This document shows positions 9,991-22,459 of a stretch of 47,865 nt of DNA, piece after piece (within the stretch, counting starts at the first letter, position 1; every line of letters starts with the position of its first letter). Source of the stretch: Hymenochaete sp. R1 (lineage: Eukaryota > Basidiomycota > Agaricomycetes > Hymenochaetales > Hymenochaetaceae). A program made the position numbers and the translations under genes. A model generated the notes under the pieces. That model searched no databases. It saw only the letters and a program-made list of their open reading frames with translations, and had not been told where the DNA came from. The stretch lies in contig JAFREE010000177.1 in the NCBI GenBank assembly GCA_019400425.1, forward strand, positions 1-47,865, written 5' to 3'.

Positions 9991-12900
9991 TCATGGACGT
10001 CAACGTGCCTAAAATTGTAAAGGACCTTGGTAATCATTCGGATCACGATAACAAGGATTGTGCGAATCGATCGAGTGGCATTATTATTAGAAATGCTTCT
10101 GCTTTCTGTGGAATTGATATATTCCAGACCATGTACGTTCTTTTTTCCTCAGTTCATGGCCAATAATCCGACTAATATCATTGTACACGATCAATCGTAA
10201 CACGCCTTCTTTGATTGCTAGTAACGAATCATGTCTTCCGTGGACTACTCCGAATTTCATTTGAAGGACCCGCTGGCGACCGCTTCGAGCATACACGTTT
10301 AAGCCCGGCTCTTGACATCGGTGTGATTCTGGAGGCTCCAGAATTGCCCCGACGTCCGAGAATAAATGCTTCACAGTCGGCGGATGGAAAAGAAAATGTG
10401 GACAAATGAGAGAAGGCGCGTCATTGGCAGCATAAGCTGACTACTGTACGTATGATTTCTTGAAAGCGGGGAATTGCCTGATTCGTTAACTCTCACTATT
10501 TCAGTTCGAACCACAGCATGATCAAAGTGACTAGACTATGTGAAGCTGTACTTGAGAAATGCTTGCAGCATAGCTGGGAGAGACACAATGCCTGCTGTTA
10601 TAGAGCTAACTTTGTCCAGATCATATGAAGAAGTGCCTCCGGAGCTGCTACTCTTGAGCTGGAGAGCTGCAAACTCATTGGCTTACTGCACAATTGACAT
10701 GATGGTTCGCTCAGCTATAAGTTGCTTAGTATAATTTCGCCATACTCGATTCTATGCTCACCCTGATAGATGATCTGCGCCCTGAACGCGAGTGAATGCA
10801 CGGTCTCGGCATTTGACAAGCCTTAAGCTTGCTCAGAATGGGTGGCATTTCGCAACGGTGCGTCCTTCGTCCGACGGTTGGTACTCTTTTTGCCATTTAG
10901 TCGCTGCTCCGTATATGACCTCGGTGGTTTTTACGTTTTCTGATATGAGTCAAAGGCATGCAGATCACTTATCGTATCCCTTTGGACATGATGCACCGGA
11001 AACTTCGATCACATAATGCAAATACTTGTCAGCAGCGTCTCGATCTGGTCTTGCGGCTGAAGCCCTTTTCATACGTTGATCATATTTGCCTAACCGATTC
11101 GGCTGTGTATTAGAACGCTGTGTTCGAAACGCACGAGCAGTTAGAGGACTGTGGAACTTTCTCTTTACGGTCTTCAAGCTGGAACTAGCACCTATGTGTC
11201 TTTCTTGACAGTCGTCGCCATGTCTACCCCTGGCGAATCTCTAGATATTATATGTGCCTGCTATGTAGTACGTACGGTAATCATGCCCTCGTCGTGAGAA
11301 AATACTTCGTCGTATCCTTCTGGTGGCCATCCATTCCTTCATTACTTCTTCACTTCTTCAAAGTGATGTGATGCGAATGCTGAATGACGTTCAACGGTGC
11401 GTCTGATGCATAGCGCATTTCAATTTAACCAGATACTAATATCACTTCGTTTCAATGCAGTCGTCGAGTGGTGTATCAAGCAAATAGCAAAAAATTAGCA
11501 CTGCAATATCGATGTCGACGTCGATAAGACAAGGGACACTGCTCCACTTTCATTGATCATAGGCAGCGACGTTTCGTCTTTGCATACCGATACTATGACT
11601 TGAATGCGTAGCTCTGAAGTATTCGCGACCGTCTTTTATGTTCTATACTGCATGTTGCATATTGCCTGAAAATTCTGAGCGAATTGCGCAAAGCTCTGAT
11701 GCATGCCATCTGGGCTCGGATAGCGACGCAATGCACTTTCAAATCGAAGGTATGCAACAGGAGTAACGGGTCTGGATTCATGATGATTTGCGCGTCTTTC
11801 TTGACATCTTGTAAAAAGATCATCATGTAGGGCGCTCGTTTGAGCTACTCTTTAACTCGTGGCATTAAATCCCCCAAATGGAATACCCGACATTATGGTA
11901 AGATTTCAATGGCGCATTCAGTCTGCCGGAAATTGATCTCAAGAATGCCACTTGAAGTATGTATTGTCGTTGTCTTGAGGCCAGCTTCATGAGCGCCCAA
12001 TCCCACCATTCACTCTCCCGTACCTTTTGTGGAGATGATGTTAGTCGTGGCACTGATTCCTCCTTGCATCTTTTCTATACCCCTGACAAATTCCGTGTAT
12101 TACCATGGATTGTTATGATATGACATGAAGCTGTGAGCTCGGGCTATACGGCTATGGTGGCCGCCCGAGTGAAAAGCCGTTTTTGGTTTTGGCTTCCGGC
12201 TGGGTTTGGTGAGAATCTCGGAACAAGCCGAGCCTTGCTCGGCAGCTGGCCGCTCTGACCAACACTGATTTCGCGTCTTTCGACAAACAACGGTTGGTAG
12301 TCCCCGTACATTCTACTTGTCCAGGCTATTGAAACTTCGTGAAGGCGCCTTGGCTCTGGACTCGTGCATACAAACTTTTAAAGATTATGCCGCTGTCCTA
12401 ACGCAGCTGTTGGCCGGCGAGGCGCTCTGTACAGGCACCAGTTATGTACGTGTTCCTGCGCCACATTTGTCGTCGTTGTTTGGTTTGAAAGTCGTCGGGG
12501 ACATTCAAACACGCTTTCGGACGATTTCAGTTGCAAGAACTCAACGAGACGTTGCTCCCGTTTCCGTTTTGGGTTTGGTATTTCATATAAGCATGCGATA
12601 CATGTGTTCAAGCCCGTTCATCTCACTTCAAACTCGCAGTGCTGTGGGGCTTCTACGAAACTGCGCGCCAAACAACTGCTTTTCCATGACCACAACGAAA
12701 GATTCCAGCAGAACACTATCCGCCAACTGCACGCTCAATGCCTGCCCAAGGTTCCAATTCAGTTACGTTTCGTGGTCGGATTGACTCGCCGGTGTCGTCC
12801 GTTTTTTCTGCAAGGAATTTGAGGTATTTTGGCCTCGTGACCAGCAGTGAATGGACTGGCTGTGCGCCCCGCAGGGTCATCTCTACTACCCCATGGGCGG

Positions 12901-13326
12901 CTGAGCCTTGCACAAAACGCCGAGACGAGTCCAATAGAATCCAATTCAACCGGCTCTGCGAACAAGCTTTCATCCCTTCGGTTATCTAGATCATCTTATG
13001 CAAACTCCAATTCGCCCTCATCACCTAGCCACCTGACCAATTCCCGACTGTCAAGTTGAGGCGGATGGACCAGATGGTCCCAGAAACGTACTCCCTGCAC
13101 AGGGTCTCGCCGCCGAGGAATGGTTACGCAATGCGTACGTGCGGAATCTACGGACCCATCCATGTTTGCAAATTTCATTCTTTCGAGATGATATAAGAGC
13201 AGGTTTCGTCCGGATTACGCAACATTTCCCCCTCTCTTCCCCTCTCGGACTCACTGTTTTGTTTTTCCCCATACCCCACATTCTATTCCGGGCGTCAGCC
13301 CTCCCTCCCTTTCCTACACCTCGCTA
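9991..13326. other. Gene desert of about 3.3 kb
   Basis: I see no supportable gene here. ORFs are short and overlap on both strands, and none carries a recognised motif or continues through plausible splice sites. A small perfect hairpin (6-bp arms, 5-nt loop) lies at 12227-12243. The last 100 bp (13225-13320) are pyrimidine-rich, as expected for a fungal core promoter in front of the DUF6533 gene. Confidence 0.45.
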
Positions 13327-15513
13327 ATGCTGTCGCATGATGACATCCGCTTTCTTGGTTCGTGGCTAAACGGAACGGTAGTGCTAGCCAGAGAAACCTC
13401 GCAACGACATGCTATCGATGAGGCCAATTATACGTAAGCCATTTTTTTCATCTCCAAAATTTGTCCTTGAAGAAATCGTCTGTCTAGCTTCTTTACCAAT
13501 GTACGTTGGTCTACTTGCCGCGAATGTGAAAGTTTGTGCTGAGGCATTTAGCATAGTATGTTGCGATCGTGGGGTACACAATTTTGGTTTGGGATCATTT
13601 GGTTACGTTTGACGACGAGGTCGAATACGTCTGGAAAAGGCCTTTCGGTCGTCTCAGCAAGAATCCTTGTACGTTTTAACTGTATCGTCACTTGATCAGA
13701 TCTAGATGCTAACATTAATGAACTAACTTCAGCGACGTACCTTTTTTTCATTGTCAGTAATTTAGCCACCGACGATGTCTCACTGGCCCCAACTAATTGT
13801 TCTTTTCAGAATCGCTACTTCACACCCGTAGCTTTCATCGGCAACTTCATCGGTATGCAGATACAGTTCAAATACGATTGAATGTTATCTTGATATCGGA
13901 AATTTCAATTCAGCCTATTTCTCCCATTGGTCTGCGCAAGTAAGCTGCAGATTTTTACGTCTGTAATTGCGTTGGTTCTTACTTTACCTTTTTGAGACGT
14001 GAGAGAACCCTCAGATCAAACTGTGGTCCAAGTGCTCACTCACCATGCAATGTTTTTACAGTTGTGCAAAATTTGTGCGCTACGAGGGATCGTGTACTCT
14101 CATCGCCTTGGCCGTCGCTGAGTTGGCATTATTGCAACGGTAAGTTTCGATTCATTACCAATATGAATGCAGCCTCACGTGCGTTTTTACTCGAAGAGTT
14201 CGAGCTTTGTACGCGGCGAGCAGATACAGTAAACTAATACCGGGAACCCTTTTGGGCCTCTTCGCTGCTCATACTGGAACCGTAGCTTGGCTGCTGTCAA
14301 ATGCGTCGTGTAAGTCGTTGTTTTCTCTCCTTGCATTTTTTTCTCTTTTTTTCGGGGTTTCCCTCGATCTTCAGACTGGCTCATAATCTCTACCCTCAGA
14401 TGTCAGGCATGACAACTCGACTGATCAAGGTTCGTGCTTTTTCTGTTCTTTGGGACTGACTTGACGTCATTGTATAAAGCCTGCACCATGCTCTTTGACA
14501 AAAAGTACGTCTGATTGCTCCGTTTCCCAATTCTGAACGGCTACTCAAACCCGATCTCGGTATTTCAGCCATGGTAGCTTCCTACCCTCCTTGACGGCTT
14601 GGTTGCCGCTCATTTTTGACACGATTGTGATCGTACTCACACTCTATAAGTGTCTGCCGCAAGCCAAAATCAACTCTGCGAGTCATCTGTTCAGGACGTT
14701 GGTGAAAGATGGACTGTATTACTATAGCGCTCTTTTTGGAGTGAACCTGGTCCTTGCGATTATGATCATTGTGGCGCCGGTACGTGATTTTTCGTCTAAA
14801 GTTAAAGACGGAACATCCTACAACTATTTTCATAGGATGGTATCAAAAACATCACGGCACAGTAAGTAAATCCACAATCGTGCTAAAAGATATGAGTGAC
14901 TCATGACATGGTTGTCTTTGAAGACTACAGCAGCTGTTCGTTCCCCCGAGTTCCATAATTTAATACGGTTTCTGAAGGTTTTCACAGGCTTACCGTGGCA
15001 ATGATCTCTAGGATAACTCTTAGTTTACGCAAAGAGGGCCGAAGAAGTTCTTTCGTAGATTCCGCGAAAGAAGACAGATACCCATCCCTCCGCGATTCTT
15101 GGTACGCGCCACCTCGTCCCCCTCCGGCGCATATGCTTCCCTCGACGATACCCTCGTTCGCTGCCCTGCGAAATGTCACCGACTTTTTAAACAGCCGATA
15201 TTCGCGAAGGTCGCTGGATGCGGGTTCGGTAGGCACGACGGATACCAATGTTCTCTTCACGCACATCAGTTCTTCTTCTTCACGACCTATCGATGGCTCA
15301 GACTCAGCGTCGCGATCGCCAGTCGTGATTGAGGGTTCCAGCCGTGGTGAGAACAGTGATGTCGAGGCAGCGAAGGAGACGAAAGAAGGGAGCCCTGGGG
15401 TGAAACCACATCAACCACCCGGAATCAAAATCATTGCGGGCACGTCGCGGTGGGACGAGTTCTCATCATATGAGCTACGCGCGATGAGACCGTCGGCCAT
15501 TTCGTCAGTCTGA
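13327..15513 (+). CDS. DUF6533-domain seven-helix membrane protein
   Basis: Integral membrane protein of the basidiomycete DUF6533 family; molecular function unknown. The diagnostic N-terminal block is clear: 'YVAIVGYTILVWDHLVTF' followed by 'DDEVEYVWKRPF' (13558-13640), then 'NRYFTPVAFIGNFI'. Next come 'CAKFVRYEGSCTLIALAVAE', 'RVRALYAASRYSKLI', a helix with 'HTGTVAWLLSNAS', an extracellular Cys pair region, 'SLTAWLPLIFDTIVIVLTLY', 'YYYSALFGVNLVLAIMIIVA' and the exit motif 'LTVAMISRITLSLRKEG'. A Ser/Pro-rich cytosolic tail of about 160 residues ends at 15513. About ten exons. The start at 13327 is my choice because skipping 13378-13557 as an intron keeps phase into 'YVAIV'; an ATG at 13409 is the alternative. 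Confidence 0.75.
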
Positions 15514-17422
15514 CGGCCTTTACTTCACAACCCTTTGTATTCTACTACTTTATTGCCCGCTGTATTAGTACCTGTTATTTGTTATCGCAATGTTGGCTTA
15601 TGGATTACTTATGAATGTATGTATACCTAGTAGTACTTGTACCTGTGTAATATTAAACTAGCACGGATCTTATCAGCATCTCTTCGAATCACGGTCGAGA
15701 AGAGTAGGTTATATTTGGACTGTCTTCGGGATCTTCGCATGGCTTCTACTTCTACCGGATGAGGACAGGCTGGATCTTGGGGAAGAAGCTGGCACGATGT
15801 TAGCAAAGTCTAATTTCTAAAGATAAATTCCTTTGACACCGAGAAGTGCGGAGGTACTAAATGGGTGCGTCGATCATTCGGCTCTCGGGGACAGTCCAAC
15901 CTAAGCGTAATGCTTTTTACCCTTTCGCTCTGGTGGTCGTCACGACTCGTCAGCGCGCCGTTCTTTCTTGTTCCAACGCCTACAACTCAGCGAATGTTAG
16001 ATGAACAAAGATGTCCGTGAAACCCGATAATGTGCCGTGGTATAGATGCACTGCCTCGCGCCGTAATGGATATCTCAGCAGCAGTCACATACATTGCATT
16101 CTCGTATCCTACCTCGCTCTGTACGTATTTCTGCGTTATTTCAAGACGCATGTAGCTAAAGTGCTTCTTATCTGGCCTTGGAATGTAGAATTCCGGGAGG
16201 AATAATTTGCAAGGTGATGGCTACAGGGGGGAAAGTGGCAGGCTAACGAAGCCCAACACGCAGACTGTATCTTAGTCCTCCTTGACGGAGATGCATTGTA
16301 AAGGAAAGCGCTGTTCCAAACTTTGGAGCGGTTATATAAAAAATGTGAGCGTGACGGTACCTGCAACATACGAATGTAAACTTATCAAGCCAGGTCCAGC
16401 CTGTTCTATGTTCATCAAACGCCGAGTAAGGTTTGAAGTCTCCATTTCGCTGCATCATCCAGATGTCTATGATAGCAGTTGACGGAGCCGGATGGACGTT
16501 ACCTTTTACAGCCAACAGTGTGGGACCGAGCAGGAGATCCAGGTTAGTACTTCCCCTCCCCCCCCCCCCCCCTTATTCGTTGACTCTTAGCGCTGACTCA
16601 TTTTACTTAGACGTGAACTTTGAGTTCAATACCAACCTACCCTGCCACATGTCACTGTTCACTTTTTCAAGTTGTGCCATTCAATACATTAAGACGGTCC
16701 CAAAGGCGCGACATTCTCTAAATTATGTGATGGTGCGCTTCTAGATTTTCTAAATACATTTCCATACTGACCTTGGACTGTAAAGCAGCGTTTTACTTTA
16801 CTGCTATTAAAACGCAACACAACTGTTGGCGGTAGTCAGTCTATATTCCGCCCGCAACGAAATCCAGGTTCCCAGCGTGCCAGAGCCGATGGAAATGCGG
16901 CTGGTTGGAATCAGAACGACATGTGTCTTTTGTCAGTATCTGCGGGTGAGACACTCCCACCTCAGAGTTTCGCATTTCCCCGCGGTTAGCGCATTTTACA
17001 CCTCAAGTCTTAACACCTCGGTGCTTCGCGGCATCATTCTCATTGACATCGGCGTGATCATGTGCGTCTTCGAGCGCCAGTAAGGAGGGATTCGCTGGCA
17101 TCGGTGAGAGTGAATAATATCTGCCTAAGACAGATTCTCATCTGTTGCAGAACACCACCAGTACACCGATTATAGCCTCTCGTAGCGTGGCAGTGGGGCC
17201 GACGCCCGACGTATATATGATCCATATGATACGCATCAGACATGCGAGAAAATTGATTGAATGCGCCAAACGGACCTCGGGTTTTCACACTTGCGGTATC
17301 AATTTTCGCGACATGCTTCGCGCAATTGATTCATAGTCGTCGCACAGGAGTCAAATGGAGTACATGTATAAGAGGATGACCATTCGTATCATAAACTACA
17401 TGCCAACCTCCTAGCAACCGCA
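15514..17422. other. Intergenic stretch without a recognisable gene
   Basis: No supported gene in 1.9 kb. ORFs such as 16433-16744 and 16826-17083 show no family motif. The stretch holds a 15-C tract at 16558-16572, and the last part is the promoter region of the membrane protein gene at 17423. Confidence 0.4.
16558..16572 (+). repeat. Homopolymer C tract
   Basis: Fifteen consecutive C in an intergenic region; the exact length is prone to sequencing error. Confidence 0.8.
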
Positions 17423-18936
17423 ATGCCTGAGGACGTAGTCAGAATCACTCTAGCGTCAATTTTTCTTGAGTCCCTCTTTTACGGTGAGTCTCAACATTAG
17501 GAAGCATTCGAAGTTTCTCTAACAAACTTGACGCCGCAGGAATCTACATATGTGTACTTTCTGCATCAGTGTATGCACTGCAAGTGCGGAGCAGGCGTCA
17601 AAAGGAGACTTTAAACAAGTCGCTTTTGACGGTGTCAATTGTGATGTTCTTGACCGCAACAATGGTGCAGCTTTCAAGCCTTCGTGTCTTTTTATGATCT
17701 GGTCTAATCATTTCAAAGCATATTTCAGGCGACTTGTACCGCCTTTTTGTTGCCTTTGGATACCGTGACGATACTCAGGCTACTATCGCCTTCCTGACAA
17801 AGATCAATGCTAACTCCTTCACTCTGAAGACGACGTCTTACGTATTCCAAACGCTTGTTGGGGACGGGTTTATGGTAAGCACTCTGAACTCACTTATGCT
17901 GGAAATGCTGACAACCTGTTCGGCCGACGACCAGTTCTATCGCTTATACCTAACTTGGAAAGGTGATAAACGGGTCTGTATTCCTGCATCCGTGTGCTTC
18001 CTTGCGAGTATAGGTGAGTCTGCTCATGACTCGTCCTGAGGCAATATCTCATCGTTCAAAAGTCACAGGAATAGGCGCTTGTGAGGGTTGCGCAGTGGCA
18101 CCGGACGGGACATCTGTATTCGACCCGAGGCTTCACAACTGGATTCTGTCTCTATTCTGCTGCTCTCTTGTTACGAATTTTGGTTGCACCCGTGAGTGAC
18201 GACTCTCCCTTTTAAGCCACTCTACTAGGGTTGTCGCTAACGTCTATTCAGTTCTCATTGCTATCCGAATCTATTTAGTGCACAGAGAGACTATTTCTGC
18301 CACCAAAGCTAGCTCACCTCTGGCTTCAGCGGCCGTCGTTGTGCTTGAATCTGGAGCCATCTACTCAGTCTGTCTCATCATATTGCTCTCGCTTTACACC
18401 AGCAAGAGTTTTGCTCAATTACTTGCGTTGGACTTCGTAAGCGTTTCCCGTGTCTTGCATTTTGAAATGTACTGACTGCGTTTCGGCCAAATAGATCACT
18501 CACGTCATCGGCATTGCATTCTCCCTCATTATCATACGCGTGGGCTTAGGCTTGGCAAAGAAGTCGCTGACCTCGAGTTCGAGCATGGACAAAGCGCCAA
18601 TCCATGTCTACCGTCATCAGACGACGATCACCCATTCTGATGTTGGCCGGGAGTCTATGAGGAAAGGCACAATACAACCGATGAACATCTCCACCGAGAG
18701 TGCGTTTCTTCTCACATTTCTTAGAGTCACGGCAAACTAACAACGCTTTGTTATGATGTGATTTAGACAAGCTCAGGTCTCATGTCGCGTTGGGTTTTCC
18801 TAGCGATTGCGAAGAAGAGAACGTTTCCAGCGCTACAAGTGCAAATTTCATGGACTCTGGTTCTGATTTACGTGCTGGAGGGAAATCAATGGGATTTATG
18901 GGTGTTGAGAGTCATGAACTTCATAATATCGTATGA
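17423..18936 (+). CDS. Seven-helix fungal membrane protein, paralogue 2
   Basis: Same family as 6514-8068 and intact. It starts 'MPEDVVRITLASIFLES', aligned with 'MTEDPVQITYASMLVEG' of paralogue 1, which fixes the start. Helices follow in order: 'GIYICVLSASVYAL', 'LNKSLLTVSIVMFLTAT', 'YVFQTLVGDGFM' plus 'FYRLYLTW', 'VCIPASVCFLASIG', 'ILSLFCCSLVTNFGCT', 'SAAVVVLESGAIYSVCLI' and 'VIGIAFSLIIIRVGLGLA', then 'HQTTITHSDVG'. An unspliced reading stops at 18740. A good last intron (donor GTGCGT, branch ACTAAC, acceptor TTTAG at 18766-18770) leads to an acidic Ser/Gly tail ending 'SHELHNIV' at 18936, as in paralogue 1, so I prefer that end. No substrate or ligand can be inferred. Confidence 0.72.
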
Positions 18937-19978
18937 TCGAAGTCTTTTCTTCCTACACATTCTCATCATGCACCAGAGCTTCTTTCGGTAGACGATGCCT
19001 ACCAATACGAAGAAACCGGTATCACTGGAAACACTGAAAAAATTACGTAGACTCGAATATTTAAACTTAAGTATATCTTGTACCACCCTTCCAGCTTCAC
19101 TTCGTGTACTTCTACCCTACGTGTCTACTAGTGCCTTTCTACTGCCGCATATTGACTTAAGTATCTTGGTAATATCTACGCTTTTTATCCTGTGCCACTC
19201 ACCCGTTCGCCAGAATTGGGGTTTGACATCTCACGCTGAGGGTGCAACTACTAGTAAGTGCCTGCCTTCTGCACATAAGCACGCAGAAGAGCTATACTTC
19301 AATCATTAAGCTAGATGCGATTTGGGAAAGCTTATAGGCACGCAAGAAGGAACACCGCGCTAATACTGACCGTCATCCCCGGAGACCCGCCGGACAAATG
19401 AAGGTGAACCCGCCTCACGGTCAACACGTTCCGTTTTGTCTGATTCGTTCACATCCAAGTCTGGGGTCCTTCTCAAATTCTCTTACGTTCCTTGTTCTGA
19501 AGGCCCTGGCGTGTTTGCAATAGCTGTCGTAGACGGGATGACGGTATGGTTGGAAGCGGGCGATGGACACGAGATCGTTGTACTCCGAGGTGGATGGCTA
19601 CTCGGCTTCCTACATACGGATAACACAGGCACAGATTCAAGTTTGACATTCGCATACAAAGAAGACAGCATTGTATGCATTCATCACTCGTGTTGCTGTA
19701 AGTGTTGTATTTTTCTGATATATTGACTCGGTTCAACGAGCCTTGCCAACTCGAAAAAAGGCGACGCGGCGCGGCGGCGTATCCGAAGATGCCACGCTCT
19801 TTCATGAAATTTCGAAATGGCATTTACCTATGTGTAAACGAAACAAAGACGTATGACTACAAAGGTCAGCACAGAAGGAGCGGAGCTTTGCAATGAACGT
19901 AATAAATACAAGGGCCCGAGGCAGGAAAGCCGAATAAACAAGGAGTCGAGAGGCCAACATTCAAATACCAGTACACCT
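18937..19978. other. Intergenic stretch, including the left edge of a segmental duplication
   Basis: No gene supported. A short string around 19370-19400 (CGTCATCCCCGGAGA) is repeated at 25611-25640, and sequence from about 19866 onward matches that from about 25690. The roughly 460 bp between (19403-19865), with a 96-codon ORF of no known family, are absent from the second copy. Confidence 0.4.
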
Positions 19979-21782
19979 TCAAATCGATGTGGGACTATTG
20001 AGTTGGGCGCGCTGCAAGGGAAGAATGACCTTCTCAACGAAGCGCTTACTGATCTGGCTCTTCTTGAGTGGTTTCGTCCTTCTCTCCCTGTCATCCTGGA
20101 ATGACAAGCAGTTCAGGACCACGTCAGTGTACGCATAGCCCATCTTAGCCGGGAGCAGTCGGTTTGCCATCCGCTTGAGCATGTCGCTCCTTAGAGCATT
20201 CTCGTCGCGCTCCATTTGTTGGCAGAAGAAATCGTCGTCGCCTGGCCTGATGGCTTCAATGGTACGGAACCACAGTCCTCGCGCCCAGTCAGCACGGATG
20301 TACTCTTCCTTTTCTTCGTCCCAGTCGAATAGCGAACGCCAAAGCCCAATTTCGAAGAGGCATACCCCCAGACTATAAATATCGTCCTCCATGTCGTAGG
20401 CTGGTCTTTCCTCTTGCATGATATGCCTGGGATGATAGTAAATTCCTCCTCGGAGCATATCGTCGAAAGTATGTCGCTCCGTCCTCGAAAAATCCCATCG
20501 TGCTCTGTGAAAGCCTGCGAGATAAGGAGTCCCGAGATTATAATGCCCAGTAACGGGGTTCTTCGATGGTGCTCCTTCCATGACAACGACGGCATCAGGT
20601 CTGATCGCTTTATGCACCATGTCCACACAGTGAAACACGTGGATAGCTGTCGCAAGCTTGTGGGCAAAATTAAGTCGAGTATCGATAGAGTGGAAGTCGG
20701 TCCCAGTCGTCACGAGAAGTCTACGTAGAGTAACGGGAGTGTGATCATTAGGGACTTTGAAAACGAGATCATGCGAGCTTCCTCCATACGTCGTAGCGTA
20801 GCCACAACATTGAAGCATACCCACGTTCGCGTGCAAGTCGTTTCGTATCCCGTTGTCGGGGTCGTCTAACCCGTTTTTCTGATTTCTTTCGTCCAGAATC
20901 ATAGCAATGCGTCTGGTGTCTTCAAGGGCATTCGGGACTTCCATCGCACCTCTGAAGTCAATCAAGTGACCCTTATATTCGCCTTCCTGCACCATTGAGA
21001 AGTGCGCATGGTCGTCCGGGTCAAGGAGTTTGCCTCGAAGCTCCCCCTCAATGAATTTAGGGGTATCGTCCTCCTTGATCCTCTTCAGAGCCCTGGACAC
21101 GAAGCGCAGAACGTTATCGTCGAATTCGCTGTCCTATAAGTGAAGGTTGTCGGATATGGGAACAAAGAGTTGAAGTTCATTCCTGATGTGCTGGAGCTTG
21201 AATACGGCTTCCCGAACTGACAATCCGCCAACATATTGGTACCGGGTTGCATGGATGGTAAAGCGAAGAGTTCGTTTCGCCTTCTTATGAAGACGTTTCC
21301 ACTTTGTGATGATTGAGGCAACTGCAAACAACGAGAGATTTTGGCCGACGTGTCTCTGTCCGTTACTTTCTGGATTAGTTGAAGTATCTTTCTCGTCCGA
21401 TCCCGGGGAAGAGTCATGGGAACCAGAGGTCGAGGGCTCGGCTGTGGAGTCGAACAGGACTCTTCCTTCCCACGTCTTCAGCTCTTGACTCAGAGCTATG
21501 CAGTATTCGTCCCCCTTTTGTAGAAGGCCAAGTAGGGCTGCCTCTATCTCGTCTGCGTAAGTCGTCCGCTGTACGATTCGAGCATACATGCTTATGTCGT
21601 TGATCATCCGCTGTCCGAGAAAAAGAAGGGCGCTAAACTCATCGTCAGTGGTTTTGATGGCACGAATGAGTCTTATTGTCTTGAGAAATGTCTCCGTTAG
21701 CTGGATGATTGTTAGAAGCTCTGGTGGTTGCCAAGATGAGGATAGCGTTTGAAGAGATTATACAAGTAAACGTACCGGACAT
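19979..21782 (-). pseudogene. MLKL/HeLo-kinase-like pseudokinase, copy A, with one in-frame stop
   Basis: Layout: helical N-terminal region (residues about 1-100, starting 'MSELLTIIQLTETFLKT'), a Ser/Asp-rich linker (about 100-150), a second basic helical part, then a C-terminal kinase fold. The kinase motifs are all degraded: the VAIK position reads 'GHLIDFRG', HRD reads 'MVHKAIRPDAVVV', DFG reads 'YLAGFHRAR', while the structural F-helix 'DDIYSLGVCLFEIG' is kept. The first exon is only seven nucleotides (21776-21782), followed by a 55-nt intron (21721-21775), as in copies B and C. A TAG at 21134-21136 interrupts an otherwise open frame. Copies B and C have a leucine codon there, so this is a nonsense change, not an intron. 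It is divergent from the truncated kinase at 22460. Either it is a young pseudogene or this allele is null. Confidence 0.8.
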
Positions 21783-22459
21783 GTTGATGGGTTGATGTGG
21801 AGGGTTGGTGTTCCACAATAAAGCAGGGAGAGAGCCGGTGCTAGATACGGGGAGTTTTGATGAGTGTTAGCAACAGTATACACTGTATCCGATTATATGG
21901 CTCACTCAAACCTTCGAGCTTACTCTCTGGGCACCGAAATGAGGTGAAAGGATGTTATAGTCGTGCGAAGGTTAGGTAACTGGAGAACCTGAAGCTAATT
22001 CAAGTTTGCCGCCGTTTGGGCACCACGAGGACACACAAGAGCCCATAATTGTTCCCTTTCCGTGATCTCGAAGCGCACGAAGCGCTCAGGCCACATATAA
22101 TATGGCGACGGAGCGGAGGGAACGTGGCGAGACGAAACGGAAGCAAAAATTAGTCGGAGACAAAGGGACGAGGACAAGGGTACACCGAATCAGGACGTCG
22201 ATCGCTTTGAAGACCCCGGTCACCCCACCTCCTTAGGCCCGAGCACTCACACTACCACTGGCATGCTCAGCAACCAACCTTCGTGCCCAACCTTTTTCCA
22301 GTGCAGGACTTTGTTTGTGTCATGGGCACATTGCTCGCATATGCTCCGTCCCAAAGCACTTATAAGTAGGCATGAATCTCGATCGTGCTTCCCTCAGTGA
22401 CCACCTTCAAATTCCATCGATAACCTAAACTTGAACCTCATCAATTCGTTGCATGTCCG
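21783..22459. promoter_or_regulatory. Divergent promoter A between pseudokinase A and kinase A
   Basis: 677 bp. It contains CGGAAGCAAAA (22138-22148) and GAGACAAAGGGACGA (22157-22171), a pair also found between the B genes and, inverted with its gene pair, between the C genes. CCCATAATTGTTC (about 22043) is shared with promoter B. It is probably a bidirectional control region; binding factors are unknown. Confidence 0.5.

Noticed and set aside
9888..10374. Overlapping ORFs of 92-95 codons on both strands
   Set aside because: The first is the end of repeat copy 2; the minus one shows no motif and no exon continuation.
12227..12243. Perfect short hairpin GCCGAG/CTCGGC
   Set aside because: Six-base arms of this kind occur by chance, and no gene end or repeat family is nearby to give it meaning.
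19436..19726. 96-codon plus ORF in the A-specific block
   Set aside because: No recognised motif and absent from unit B; coding status cannot be supported.
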